Below, piece after piece: positions 49,454 through 61,465 of a stretch of 64,000 bases of DNA. Source of the DNA: Pyxicephalus adspersus (taxonomy: Eukaryota; Chordata; Amphibia; Anura; Pyxicephalidae); NCBI RefSeq assembly GCF_032062135.1, contig NC_092859.1, forward strand, positions 90,415,483-90,479,482. The letters run 5' to 3'. The notes under the pieces are model-generated. The model worked only from the letters and a program-made list of their open reading frames with translations. It did no database searches and had not been told where the DNA came from. The position numbers and the translations under genes are program-made. Every line of letters begins with the position of its first letter. Within the stretch, counting starts at the first letter, position 1.

Positions 49454-49530
49454 AATATTATTATTAGCCAGTATTTATACTGTAAAGAGCCAACATATTA
49501 CGTAGCGCTTTACAAAATCCATTGTCAATA
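49454..49530 (-). mobile_element. SINE tail fragment
   Basis: 'gagccaacatattacgtagc' followed by 'gctttacaaa' is the 3' end of the tRNA-like SINE type, with a TTA-rich tail on its left. The tRNA-like head is missing. Confidence 0.55.
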
Positions 49531-52500
49531 TTATCATATTATTAGGGAGGCTTCATTTTTCTTCCTACATTCTTGAAGTAGAAGAGGGCAACAAAAAATT
49601 TGTATTTTGGAGTTGCATGATATTGATCAATTGGGACATATTTATTTAAATTATTTTTACAAACTTTAGTGGCTACAATAGAACTAAGGTGCAATTACAT
49701 GGATTAGCAGTACTGGCTGCTTTTTCAACAAATCTGAAAGAAAAAAGTATTAGACACCATTGCTGTATTTATGATCAAATCTGTTTTACTTTTCTAAATT
49801 CTTTTTTCTATTCCTACCAGATAAATCAGTTTGGCACTTTGGGAATGCAGGCATGTATCCTAATATGAAAAGGGTTGGAAGTTCTATCCACTAATATGTT
49901 CTGAGCAGCTGCTATGCTGTCAGCAACAAGAGGGTGACTAGAGAAGAGGATGTCATCAGCATATCAGGGCCTGCATGTTCTTATTATATGGAAATAACAC
50001 CCACTCTTCCAATGTCTCTAGGGGGAAGGCGGATTCAAAAATGTTTATTTCATAAATGTTAAATGATAAAAATGCAGGTTTGTGAGTATGAAATCCTTTA
50101 GAGGTACCAAAAAAAGCATAAGTAAGCCAAGCAAATACTGACACTGTGACTTTTTCAATTATACACTTAGCTCTAGTGCATTGGTGTGAATGAACCTTTA
50201 TAGATTTTTTTTTTATTATGGCAAATAGCCACACATAATTTGCAGGAACTAATCTACAGTCTTTTTTTGCCGTTTGAACTGAAGTCTATCATGTTAATAA
50301 AGGTCAATGCACATTGTTGTTTTTATTCACACCGCCTGATAAAGCGTGTGGTATACTAACAATCTAAAAGCTTGCTTATTTAGCGTAACCCTTGAAAGCA
50401 TTCCTAGATTGTTGTAAATATCATGAAGCAGACTTACTGTATTTTCATCTTTCTTTTTGCATTGTAACTTTATATTCTATATTCCACATTGTTGTTTTAA
50501 TTCACAATGCCCAAATTTCTAAAATGTGGAAGAGGGACACCTTTTAATATGAACTATATAGGTAAAGAACACATGCCTGCCATGCCCCATAATGTGGACC
50601 AAGACTTTAAATACAAACATTTTTTGGACAGTTCTACCCAATGAGAGACAGTTGAAAGCTATGTACATTATGTATTGTATCAATTAGCCAATAATATTTC
50701 TAATATTTATTAATGTATAATATTTACATTTTGTAGGACTTCATATTTATTTTCCTTTCCACTGTGATTGGTGTGTAGTAACTAAGACAGTCAAGTTATG
50801 TTACCATTACAGTTTACTGGATACCCAATTAAAAGCGGTAGGTGGCCAGGTGAGGCTACGGATAGTTTTTGCAGGTATCTTCTAGGCTTTATAAAGTGCC
50901 TGATATAGCTTTGCAGTTTTCTGGCTCATGAGCCTGGAGAGGTATAGGAAGTAGAAACATGTAATTTGTTTGCTAGCTTGCTTCTTCCTTCTTCCATTTC
51001 TGAAACATCTCTCAAATGCTTAAAAACCATCTAAAAACACACTTGAAAAGCTATGCTATTCAAGTGTGTGAAAGCATTTGACCAGGCAATTAGCCACGGG
51101 ACACTGTAAGTAGCTTCTTGGCAATGATCAAAAATATATAACTCCTACAAGGACTCTTCAACCACTTTCATTATTTTTAGTGATAATGAGATGGCTTTGT
51201 AGATATTGATCTTGGGAATTGCTAGGAAACCTTTTTCAACCACTGCATGAACAATTTTTTTACTGTGAGAGTTTACTAGCCATTTCCTTTGGTTTGTTGG
51301 CCCATTAGCATTAACAAATATTTTTTAGTAATTCCCGCCTTTCCAGAGAGAACAGTAGCTGTTACAGAAGATAAAAGATAATTAAATCATAGTATTGAAA
51401 AAAATGAAATTTAATGGACTAATAACACTGGAAGAATGACCATTATTAAGAAGAATAAATTTCAAAAATCAGATCATAATCACTAAACTTTAAACTACTA
51501 TTCAGATTTAGGTCAAATAAGCCTACAGAATAAAATAGTTCTTGTGTCTTGAACACCTCTAAACCATCCTGAAATAACATAATGGTTAAGTTTAAGCCAA
51601 TTTATGCCTGCACAGTAATTGTAACATGGTGCAGTTCTGCATTATTTATTTGCACAATGTGAACCTTACACGTCCATGTAGTGTACAAACTACAATACAG
51701 CTTTTTAATGGCATATAACAGAAATGTTTTGACTTTTCATAACAGTACAAGTTGAGGTTGGGAAACCAGGAAATTTTATCTGCCTTCAAAGTATTATTTT
51801 ATTATTTTAGCATTAAATTTAAAGCTAAACTCTAGGCGAATATAACAGCAATGCAAGTACTTGAACCTGATCTAGTATCTGGAGACTCTGGAATTCTGAT
51901 TCAAAGTGTTATCTAACCATGCAAGTTACCCAAATAAAATACTGATAATAATGTAAACTATTTTGTATAGGGTTTCAAATTTTTATCATTTTCCCCAACT
52001 ATTATTGTGATTCCCTGTCACATTACAAAGTCAGAAGAGTGATGCCAATAATATATGTAGCAGGTATGCATGTTCCTCTTTAGTGTGGCTTTCCTACTTG
52101 GTGAACAATGAATTAGCACAATCACATTGCATGTTACTGTTTGTGTTCTCTTCCACCTGAAAGACGTCATAAATCATCCCCCTCCAGCTTTAAGTGTCTA
52201 TAACATGTTAAATTGACAGCACTGTGCAATGCAATAAAGCAGTCTTATTCCCAGGTGTCGAACATCCCACTCTTAGTCTGATCTTTGCTGTACGGGAAAT
52301 CCTGGGAATGTAAAACAGGAACGCTAAACCAGTTATATTATCCATGATTTAAGAAGAGGATTTAAAACGTAACTGAACATTTTTTGTTTTTTTATCTTTG
52401 CTTAAAAGCATGTCAATGACTCTGTTTTATCTTGTACAACTACTGTGAATTTAAATTAAATTACCTAGCAGTAGAAATACATTTTTGATTTAGCCTAAAT

Positions 52501-53375
52501 GACATCCACATGTAATAAATGATTGACTCAGCTGAAGCTTTTTTGTAGTACTAAAGAAAGAAAAATCTATCTAGTTTGTTTTGATTATTTCTTCATACAA
52601 GATGAATCATCACTCCACAAAGCAATCTGTCTATAATGATTCAATTGTAGTTTAAAATACCCCTTTCATTCAGGGAGGGAGGATAAAAATCACCAACTGA
52701 GAAGGAAGTGGAAACACACAATAATGAAATAACAATGTAAGCCTATCACATTCTAGGTGTTATGTCTTCTCTTTGTTGGATATCAGGAATGAAAACAAAA
52801 GGTGTGTGATGCAATGAACAGTTTGGTTTGAAAGAGGAAAATGCCTCTATCAGCCCTCTTACTGTGGTAAAGCTGTGTGACATGCTTTGGGAAAATAACA
52901 ATTTCCAAATGATACAAAGAATGAAGAAAATTTCTCTCTGCAAATATTAGAGCAGAAAGTGAGTGTCACTAATTCACTAATCCATTTACATTTAGTTTAT
53001 TGGTATGAATAGGGGCATAATACGGGTTAAGAAATGTAATCATATTTATATAACATTAATAACATATAAATGTAAAACCAAAGGGGATAACCATAGCTGA
53101 CCCTACTTTAAAGAGTTAGAATCCCACCAAAGATGCTAATTGCATAAAGTCTATATACTCCCCTAAATTATGAGCCTAAGATTTGGACAGGGTGATGGGA
53201 GAGGCAATGAAAAGGGCCAATAGAATTACCTAGCAGGTGTTCTTCGAAAATCGAAGCAATGGTTTTATAGCAGCACAATGTGCCTTGGCAAAACATAGGG
53301 GCTAGCAGTGGTGTGGCTTGATAGTGAAAGGACTGTATTGCTCCCAGGTTTTAACTCTCTATGCCTATCCCCTGA
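49531..53375. other. Long intergenic stretch without recognised features
   Basis: No supported gene. A hairpin 'cacacttgaa…ttcaagtgtg' near 51040-51070 is the only local structure noted. This is the least repeat-laden part of the intergenic region and a reasonable place to look for conserved non-coding elements. Confidence 0.4.
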
Positions 53376-53480
53376 GCATGGTGGTTCAGTGGTTAGCACT
53401 CTGGCCTTTGCAGTGCTGGGTCCCAGGTTTGAATCTCATCCTTACCTATGCAGGCTGCTAGCTTCTTCATGTTCTGTGCT
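53376..53480 (+). mobile_element. SINE head fragment (tRNA-like)
   Basis: 'tggttcagtggttagcac' (A-box region) and 'ggtttgaatct' (B-box region, 53426-53436) have the spacing of a tRNA-derived SINE. The body decays after about 53480. The open frame crossing it is incidental. Confidence 0.65.
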
Positions 53481-54650
53481 GGGACAATGCTTAATACTTG
53501 CATATATGTTAGTGAGGAAGCTGGAAGAAAGATCTCAACAGCTCCCACACCTCCTCCTAGCCTTCTCCTGTATATTGCAGATTATTGATGTGCAAGAGTG
53601 CATTAATCAATTATCAAACAGATTTTTGTTTGCTTGAACCACATAATGTAACACAATTTCAAATTGGGTGTCTTGAGCTAAAGATAATAAATCTTTATCA
53701 GTGAAACTCTTGTTAAAGCAGTTTTGCATACACCGTCTCTAACCTTTTGTCTGAGATTTATTCACCCACTACTTAGCTGACTTCATTCTGCTCAACAAGA
53801 CTTGAAATAAGAAGTACATATACCCTATTATAACCAAGAAGAACAACAACAACAACAAGTTTTCTTTTTTTTAATGGCTTGCTATATATTGAGTATTTAT
53901 GCAGCAATGCCCACAAATAGCTAAGGAAACAGATTGTGCCATCATTAATATGGTTGATTGCTCCTTACACTGAATGAGGTGCCTAAAATGGTACTAAAAA
54001 GCTGTCAGGTGTGAAGCAGCATGGAACAGCTTAGGTACTCACAAGACAAACCAGAATAGTAAATTAGGAATTTTGGTATTATTGTGAGTCATGATTCTCC
54101 ATGCTTCCTGAGGTCCTAATATTAGCACAGACTAAGCTTTTGCTTTGCTTTACTTTGCTGAACTTTTTAAATCTGCACGTGAAAATAGTTGTGTATCTAT
54201 CATAACCTACTTTTTCTTGTCCAAGGGACATTTTACACCTTCTCGAATCTATCATACCTAGTACAGCCAGTACATTCTATTATCAGTAAGCATTTTATGA
54301 TTGCAGGCATTTTGCCTCTAAATTGTGATGAATGATTTGGCAGGTGGTGAAATTTCAAGGAGAGATCTCCATGGAATGTATTTTTTACACTAAATTGTGC
54401 CAAACCAAGGTTTAAAAGTGTTTATTTTTAGATACATTCTCTAGATCATATAATTTTAAATCTGTGTGCTACTGAGGGTTGTATTTCGTGATGTTATGGC
54501 TATTGTACGCGTGATCCTTTTTTCAGTTAGACTTCTCATCTAAGTTAATGCATCCAGCAAAGACTATTGGGTCCAACATGTGCTTGTAACCTGTAGTAAC
54601 ATGACTTAAGCAGCCACTAAAAAACATTTCTATCAATATTCCTATTAATG
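53481..54650. other. Intergenic, nothing recognised
   Basis: A short (AAC)n tract near 53846-53860; otherwise featureless. Confidence 0.4.
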
Positions 54651-54719
54651 TATGGAACAGTTAACCAAAACATTAAAGCCATCGACAGGTCAAGTAAATA
54701 ATATTGATGATCTTGTTGG

Positions 54720-55030
54720 AATGGCATCATTCAAGGGGGGGAATACACTAGGCACTTCTTGAAGGTGATGTTTTTGTTGAAAGCACAAAAAATGGGAGAA
54801 TACGAAGAAATTAACAACTTTGACAAGGGCAAAATTGTGATTGCTTAACAGATCATCTCCAAAAGGCAGATCTTGTGGGTTGTTCCCTATATGCAGTATT
54901 TAGTACCTACCAAAGGTTATACAAAGAATGTAAAGGGGTGAACCAATGACAGGCCATGGATGCCCAAGCTCATTAATGCACGTGGTCGGGGTGGCTAGTC
55001 CATCTGGGCCTACAGAGGAGCTACTGTAGT
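54720..55030 (+). pseudogene. Tc1-like transposase fossil, left fragment
   Basis: Words such as 'aactttgacaagggcaaaat', 'tcttgtgggttgttccc' and 'gctcattaatgcacgtgg' match the DNA-binding half of a Tc1-like transposase common in fish and frogs (recognised from memory). Translated pieces include NNFDKGKIVIA and PKLINARGR. Stops and shifts inactivate it. It stops at 55030 where an LTR has inserted, and resumes at 55628. Confidence 0.78.
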
Positions 55031-55627
55031 TGTCACGGTCCCTTCCGTGACAGAAGTTTGAGGATCTGTCGGACAAGCTGCATGTGAGGTTATCTGACAG
55101 CCTCTTTGGTTTTTACTTCTTTCTGTGTTGTTGTTTGTAATGACCACTCCCCTTGCATCAGGTGCAGCTGGTGGTCATTACTACTCCTCCATTTAGTCTG
55201 GCCTCACACTTCATGCTGTGCGGTTGATATTCACTGCTGGATTGTGAATAGCTGGAGTGTTGAGCCATCCTGTGTTCCTGTTGATATCTGCTATAAGATA
55301 AGTTGCTTTACTTTTGGTGTTTTGGTGTATTGGTGTTTTGTGTTATTTAGTTGTCTACTACGCCTCAGGGAGACACTGGGTCCTTCATAGGGGAAGGAAC
55401 CAGCAGTCTCAAGCCAGACACTACTGCCAGGGCTTTACAGGGCTAGTAGGGCCCAGGTTCCTGAGTATGAGCATTCCTACCATCAGGGGATGCTCATACG
55501 GTTAGGAGTTAGGGCCTGATTAGGGTGTCTGCAAGGGGTGACCATTCCCTTTTCCCTTGTCATTTGAGGCCTAGTAGTTAATACACCTTTCTGTTACCCT
55601 CCCCTCCCTGTTATACGTGACGGTAGT
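55026..55627. repeat. 5-bp target-site duplication pair (GTAGT) around the solo LTR
   Basis: GTAGT at 55026-55030 and again at 55623-55627, immediately outside the LTR. Removing one copy and the LTR restores a continuous Tc1-like sequence, which confirms these are target duplications. Confidence 0.88.
55031..55622 (+). mobile_element. Solo LTR of an LTR retrotransposon, inserted in a Tc1-like element
   Basis: 592 bp, starting TGTCACGGTCCCTTCCGTGA and ending 'ttatacgtgacg'. The usual terminal CA reads CG, probably a point mutation. It is flanked by GTAGT on both sides. No internal region is present, so it fits LTR-LTR recombination leaving one LTR. The start carries an inverted motif tgtcacgg/ccgtgaca. 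Superfamily is likely Gypsy-type, not proven. The frames at 55106-55505 inside it are not genes. Confidence 0.82.
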
Positions 55628-55735
55628 GCAGATTACTGAAAAACCTAATGCTGGCCATGAAAGAAATAGGGCGATAAAGAACAGACAGTTAGTCACAGCT
55701 TGCTGTATGTTCACAGACTAGACAGGTGGTATTTA
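55628..55735 (+). pseudogene. Tc1-like transposase fossil, right fragment
   Basis: Continuation of the fragment ending at 55030: 'attactgaaaaacctaatgc' then 'tggccatgaaag' gives ITEKPNAGHERN, the part that follows the 'RATV' motif in Tc1-like transposases. Similarity fades after 'acagcttgctgtatg'. The catalytic half of the enzyme is absent. Confidence 0.75.
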
Positions 55736-58000
55736 TTGTTTTCCTACTGCTATCTCCAACCCTTCCCACTAGTTGCCCTCTCCAGCGTGAGGGACAGTGC
55801 TTTTCTCCACAATGAAGTCTCTCCGTCCTTCCCCGCCTAGGTGGAATGACCTTTAGAATCATGACCCGATAAGCCCATGGGTTTCTAAGATTACGGGTCC
55901 ATTACCCCTTGAGCGGTGCACTGGAGAAGACCAGGCTTCGATTAGACTCCACACTTCAGGTGATCCCCCAATATCTGCTTGCGAAGACCCTATCAATTGC
56001 AAATCATTACAGACCACTAATTAGAGACACTATTTTAGTTGGTAGTGACTTAGCTAGAATGACTATGGGCATATTAGATATATAATCTCAATCATCTGAA
56101 CCTACAGACAACTTTAAAAAGTGTGATCTTTGCATCATAATGGGAAACTAATGAGAGAGCTACTACAAAATCAAGTTCAAACATTTAAACGAAAAAAGTT
56201 GAACATTAACTCCAAAAAAAGGGGCAGAGGTAAAGAATAAGCAAGCTATGGACCCATCACCTTAAGGAAACCTATGATTACCTATGATTACCACCCAGGA
56301 CATAGATAATTATACAAAATCTGTATCAGAAACCAAGAGTTCTGTCTTTTATTTAATTTGATGTATTTGAAGTACTGAGCACTCCCACATTAATCAAGGA
56401 GGTAATCGAAAGCTTTTATGTCTTTTATGTCTATAAGCAGCATCAGGCAGAAACAGCATCTGTGACAATGCATCCTATATTATTTAAAAGAAAGTTCTAC
56501 AGGTATTTTAATACTCATAATTAAGAATTACTACGTGGTAAATATCTGATATCAGCAAAAAATATTATTTTGAGCTTCAGCTGGGCACGCAATAAAGATA
56601 CTATGGAAATACAGCACCCCATCAATATTAAGCTTTTGTAGGTTGGCAGCTAGTGTGCTCACAGAATAGAGTGCTATGAACTTTGATGATTATTTTTTAG
56701 TTTATTCATACTGAATTTTCAATAGAAAGGCCTAACCAACTAAAAATATTCTATTCAACAAGGTTTCAATGAACAAATCATGATGTGGTTTCAGACAAAA
56801 CAGCACCTTATCTTGTTGAGGGGTTATTGAAAACAAACGATACTCATGAAAGAAAGGGAAGGTGGGGGTCAGAGGGTTTCAGACAGTTGCAATAAACATT
56901 TAGGCAATAGCATAGTACCAAAAACGTCTGTATAAACCACATATGCTATGCAAGATCATACAGGTTGTATGGGAAGACATGACTTGACTCATACAGTATA
57001 CAGTATGAGAGAAATGTGTTAAGTGTCTGACATATATGTCATAGGAATTTAATACTAAACATTTTAAATTTCATTGTTCAATGAAAAGTGCATGTTTATT
57101 CATTCATGTGTGAAATAGGATAGACAAGTGCACTTAACAAATATTAAAACATGGGAATTACTAAGAATCCTGCAGCAAAATGGTAATTCTGTGCAAATAT
57201 AAATTAATCTGTTTAACTGTCTACTTCTATGTGTTTGTTTTCGTAAGAAGGCACACAAAGAAAATCACAAGCCAAGGGAGTACACTACTTTACTAAATGG
57301 CTGTCAGGAGGTGGGAATTATGAATAATTACATAGAGAACACAATGGTTTTTCAGCCAGGTAATGTACAAGGTGGGTACACTCCTATTGGCCTGGGGGTT
57401 CACATAATTGAACAATGCAAGTAAACGTGTGGTTGAAGTGTTCACAAAAATGGATGGAACTAAGGATGTCACGTATCATGCCAGCCAGGTCTTCACTTGC
57501 CTATTTTTTCTCTCCTAGTGTAGTGAATGGAGTGTCTGCATTTTTGTAATTCAGCAATAGTTTTTGTAAATTCTGTCTGCAACCTTTCCTACCTTTTTCA
57601 GGCTGTGTGGGATTTCAGTTCTCATGGAGGTGATTTTGGACTTAGAGGGTATTTCATAGGTCAAGGAGTAATATAGCCTGGGCCATTTTAGTTGGTGGTG
57701 ACATGACTAGAATGAATATGGACATATTAGATATATAATCTGCCCTTAAAATCCTTAGAGTGTCCTGAGGCACCTTGTAGTATTGCCAGTTTCTCTATGG
57801 TCCTTTAGGGCCATTTACAAAGCCAGAAACCCCCATATTGTGTTGGAGATGCATGGTACATGATACATTTAAAACTTGTAATATACTTGAATTAGCAATC
57901 ATATGATATTTGGGGTAGGAATGTGGGAAAAGTGGAAAAAAGAATAACTGACAAGCCCAAAGCTTTTTTCTAGAATTCCTAAACAAATACAAAAAAGCTT
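55736..58000. other. Intergenic with one short shared repeat
   Basis: A ~70-bp segment around 'cattagatatata' preceded by 'tagaatga.tatgg' occurs at 56025-56095 and again at 57680-57752, so it belongs to an interspersed repeat of unknown type. The GC-richer block 55740-55960 is not recognised. Confidence 0.4.
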
Positions 58001-58095
58001 TTGTAGGGGGGTCCTTTTAGACGTCCTCTTCCTCCTCCGGGAATTCTATCAAGAAATAGTCTCTGAGAAGACGGAGGAGCAGTCTGTGGCAGTGC

Positions 58096-58338
58096 TCAAT
58101 GGACATTCTCCCCCTCCAGTGGATAAAGTGCACCAAATAGTGTCCTTAAAGCAGCACATGATCCTCCATACAGCACAGTGCAGTGCGTGATGGTTGACCG
58201 TGACATATATTGGCTCAGTTCTTGTCCCAGGGCCGCCACGAAGGCTTGAGCGTAGGTGAGCTGCCAGGAGATGCAGAGCTGTCTCCTCTTTGATGACATG
58301 GAAGGGGCAGTGTCAGTACTTACACAAATTTCTGGCAC
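58096..58338 (-). other. 80-codon open frame in a GC-richer island, unknown
   Basis: Reads SSKRRQLCISWQLTYAQAFV and so on, with no domain I recognise. It lies in a locally GC-richer block (about 58000-58380) that differs from its neighbours and may be part of an uncharacterised mobile element. No splice or promoter evidence. Confidence 0.15.
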
Positions 58339-59045
58339 ACATGAAAGCTCTGAGCAGTATTCCTCCCTGAACCGCCATCCAGACCAAATCCCTGTTTCCC
58401 TATATCTAATAACTTTAGTTAAGTAAAAGCTACACAGGTAGCAGTGCTATTGGGAGCAGAGAACACGTTTTTTCTATATATTTTTGTTTAAAGATGCTGA
58501 TTGGTTGATGAATTTAGATGAGAATAACCACTAAACAGATTGATTACAGTTTGAATATGATTAGTTTCACACAGCAGTACACACAATGCTGGCCTTTAGG
58601 TAATCTGCATGAATTACTTTATAGATGAAGAGTGATCCTATGCTTTTTGTAAATTAGGAAGATAACAGGACTCCATGTGTGTTTGGCAGCAACAATATAA
58701 TAGGTAATGAAATACTACTCGCAAAATGCTAATGTCACAAGGCATGGTTAGGAATCAATGACAGATGGCAGGAAATTATATATCTGATGACATTATGATT
58801 CATATTTTTTACACTTGCCCTTTGTTCCAGCTCAGCTACTGTTCCAGGAACAGTAATACCTCATGAATTTGGCTGACCATGCAAATTTTCCCTTCTAAGA
58901 CTAAAATGAGTACCAGTTTAGTAACAATAAAAAGTTAGTTAGACAGCACAGTTTTTCACACACAATCATGGTATACTTTTTGTGTTCACACAAACAGTGC
59001 TGATTGAGCTTGAATGTTTGGATTTAATAGCTACCAACCACTACC

Positions 59046-59632
59046 TGTCACGCATGGATAGACAGGACCACTAGGGGCGCTACGGCTTGCACAGAGGTGG
59101 TGTGAGCCCTGAGAAGGGCCAAGGCGCAGAGTCCAAGAAGTAACCAGGTCTTCTCCAGAGCTTCTGATGGTGAGGATGTTGCGCCGCTGGTTACTGCCAC
59201 GTTGCGGTCTTTGGGCACACCAAGGTTGGCAAGATACGGTACTAAATCACAAAGCAGAACGATAGTCAAGGAAAGCTGGGGTCAAGGCAGGCTGCTGGTC
59301 AATTGCAAAGGATCCAGGAGAAAGACACCAGTGACACAGGGGACACTGCGGGCACAGGGAACACAGGAGACACTGGAAGCATCAGGAGGCACAGGTGACT
59401 CAGGGATATCCACAGACTGACAGGAACACTAGAACAGCATAGGGAATAGGCTGGGGAAAAACAGACTGGACAACGAGGGGTTAACGCAGTAGCTGGACAG
59501 AAACAGGCACCAGGTGAACAGGAACTAGCTCACAGAACTAGGGGCTCAGCACAATGGAGACATGTTGCACAAACACAGAGTACAGTGTGTGAGCTAGCTA
59601 AATAGCCAGGGCTGCTCAAGAGGCTATTTATT
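59046..59632 (+). mobile_element. LTR-like repeat, 5' part
   Basis: Starts TGTCACGCATGGATAGACAG and follows 27042-27791 closely ('ggcgcagagtccaagaagta', 'ggatgttgcgccgctgg', 'cacaaagcagaacgatagtc'). It lacks an internal ~40-bp portion and stops near 'aagaggctattta', before the TGACA end. The frames over it on both strands are not genes. Confidence 0.7.
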
Positions 59633-60203
59633 AATGACAGCCAGAGCAATGTGGAGGCCACAGTTGTGCCTTATCCCAAAACAGCATTGGAAACAAGATT
59701 GTCTGGTCCCTCTTTTTTCCAGTTGTAAGCTCCCAGTACTTCTTTGTATGAATGCATTCATATGTTTTACTTTATTTACGTTATTTATTTACGTTATCAA
59801 AACACAACACTTTTTTTTTAAATAAAAAAAAACTTTACACATACATACAGATATATATGATCTTCTCAAATCTGTATTTATATTTTGCTTGAAGAATATT
59901 GATCTTGGCTTGTCACAGAGTAGCCTGAAGGCCTGTGCAGATACCGTTCTTTTAATAATACACTATGCGTGTAAAAAGGGTTCAAAAACAAGGCTGAAAA
60001 ATGAAGCTCATTTAAGGAGCAATGGTATAGCAGGTACACTGCTGCTTTGGAAAAAAATTATGTTTTTCTTTTAGAATTGGACAGCATCTTGTGCCTTTTT
60101 TCAGCCTAACTTTGTAGCTATGTAACAATGTGCTCTGCTGAATTTAGGACTCTAAATAATGTGAAGAATTGACAGGTAGGTTCGATCAAATGTTGTGGGG
60201 CTC

Positions 60204-61460
60204 TGTTGGGTTAGCACAACTTATTTAATATCAAATATGTCTCACCAACAATAATGCTTTATCAGTATATACTGGTATATGTATACCATATATGAGGTCA
60301 TCCTAAAGGAATGCAGCATATCCTGTAACTGGTATCCTTATAAGGTAAATTGCTGGTTTAAGGGATGATCATTGGTCAGTACTGGTCAAACACTGGCCAT
60401 TGTCTCAGTTTCCTGGGTAGTTAAAAAACACAGTGCCATGTTTAATAACTAGTCTTGACCAGAAGTAACTGTATGCAACATGTTTTTTGATTATCTGCCA
60501 AGTTATTGATTTCCAGCAGAATCTTTGGGTGAATTCAGTTTTCTTCCGCAGCTTAAAAGTATCTTTTGTTACCGCTTATTAATTGTTATTACAGTATTGC
60601 ATTGTTTTGTCTATCTAGCTTATTATTAAATAGTATAATCTTTCAAGTCCGTGTGTTGTCTCTCTTTGTACACTTCAAATTGAACCCATCAATATTTTCA
60701 TAAACTGTCACAAATCTTAAATGGCCAAATTGCTAATCCTGGTTAAATCCTGTCATTTGATTCTTAAGAGTTGGGATTAAGAGTGAAGCTATATTACATG
60801 TTTTATGGTATATAGTAATTGTTATGCTAATTATTTATGTGTTGGTTTGTTTTTCTGTTTTATAAATAAGTGTACTGATTCAACACTGGAAGTTATGACT
60901 TTGCATACTGTTGTTATTCCATTATGATGTTGGTGAGCCAGGGAGTGGAGTGTTGGGTTAGCACAACTTATTTAATATCAAATATGTCTCACCAACAATA
61001 ATGCTTTATCAGTATATACTGGTATATGTATACCATATATGAGGTCATCCTAAAGGAATGCAGCATATCCTGTAACTGGTATCCTTATAAGGTAAATTGC
61101 TGGTTTAAGGGATGATCATTGGTCAAACACTGGCCATTGTCTCAGTTTACTGGATAGTTAAAAAACACAGTGCCATGCTTAATAACTAGTCTTGACCAGA
61201 AGTAACTGTATGCAACATGTTTTTTGATCATCTGCCAAGTCATTTATTTGGAAGACTCCTTGGATGATGAATGCAACTTACTTCCGCAGCTAAGTATTTT
61301 TGTTATATCTAAGTCTTTGTAATTGCATTGTTTTATCTATCTGTCTTTATTAATAAATAGTTTAATCTTTTAGGTCTGTGTGTTATCTCTCTTTGTACAC
61401 TTCAAATTGAACCCATCAATATTTTCATAAACTGTCACAAATTATATCCGTGACATAACA
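60204..61460 (+). mobile_element. Compact two-LTR retroelement (TRIM-like), 1257 bp
   Basis: Two direct repeats of about 510 bp (60204-60716 and 60951-61460) flank only 234 bp. The repeats begin TGTTGGGTTAGCACAAC and the right one ends GTGACATAACA, giving TGTT/AACA ends. GGCTC lies directly outside on both sides (60199-60203 and 61461-61465), a 5-bp target duplication. A purine-rich 'agccagggagtggag' sits just before the right repeat, where a polypurine tract belongs. The left repeat lacks the last ~18 bp of the right one, so a deletion likely removed its end and the primer-binding site. The LTRs differ by several substitutions and small indels. No coding capacity. Confidence 0.82.
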
Positions 61461-61465
61461 GGCTC

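Noticed and set aside
53376..53480. tRNA gene
   Set aside because: A-box and B-box words are present but the cloverleaf stems are not, and the body matches a tRNA-derived SINE head.
55106..55505. Cys/Trp-rich open frames
   Set aside because: They lie wholly within the solo LTR bounded by GTAGT duplications.
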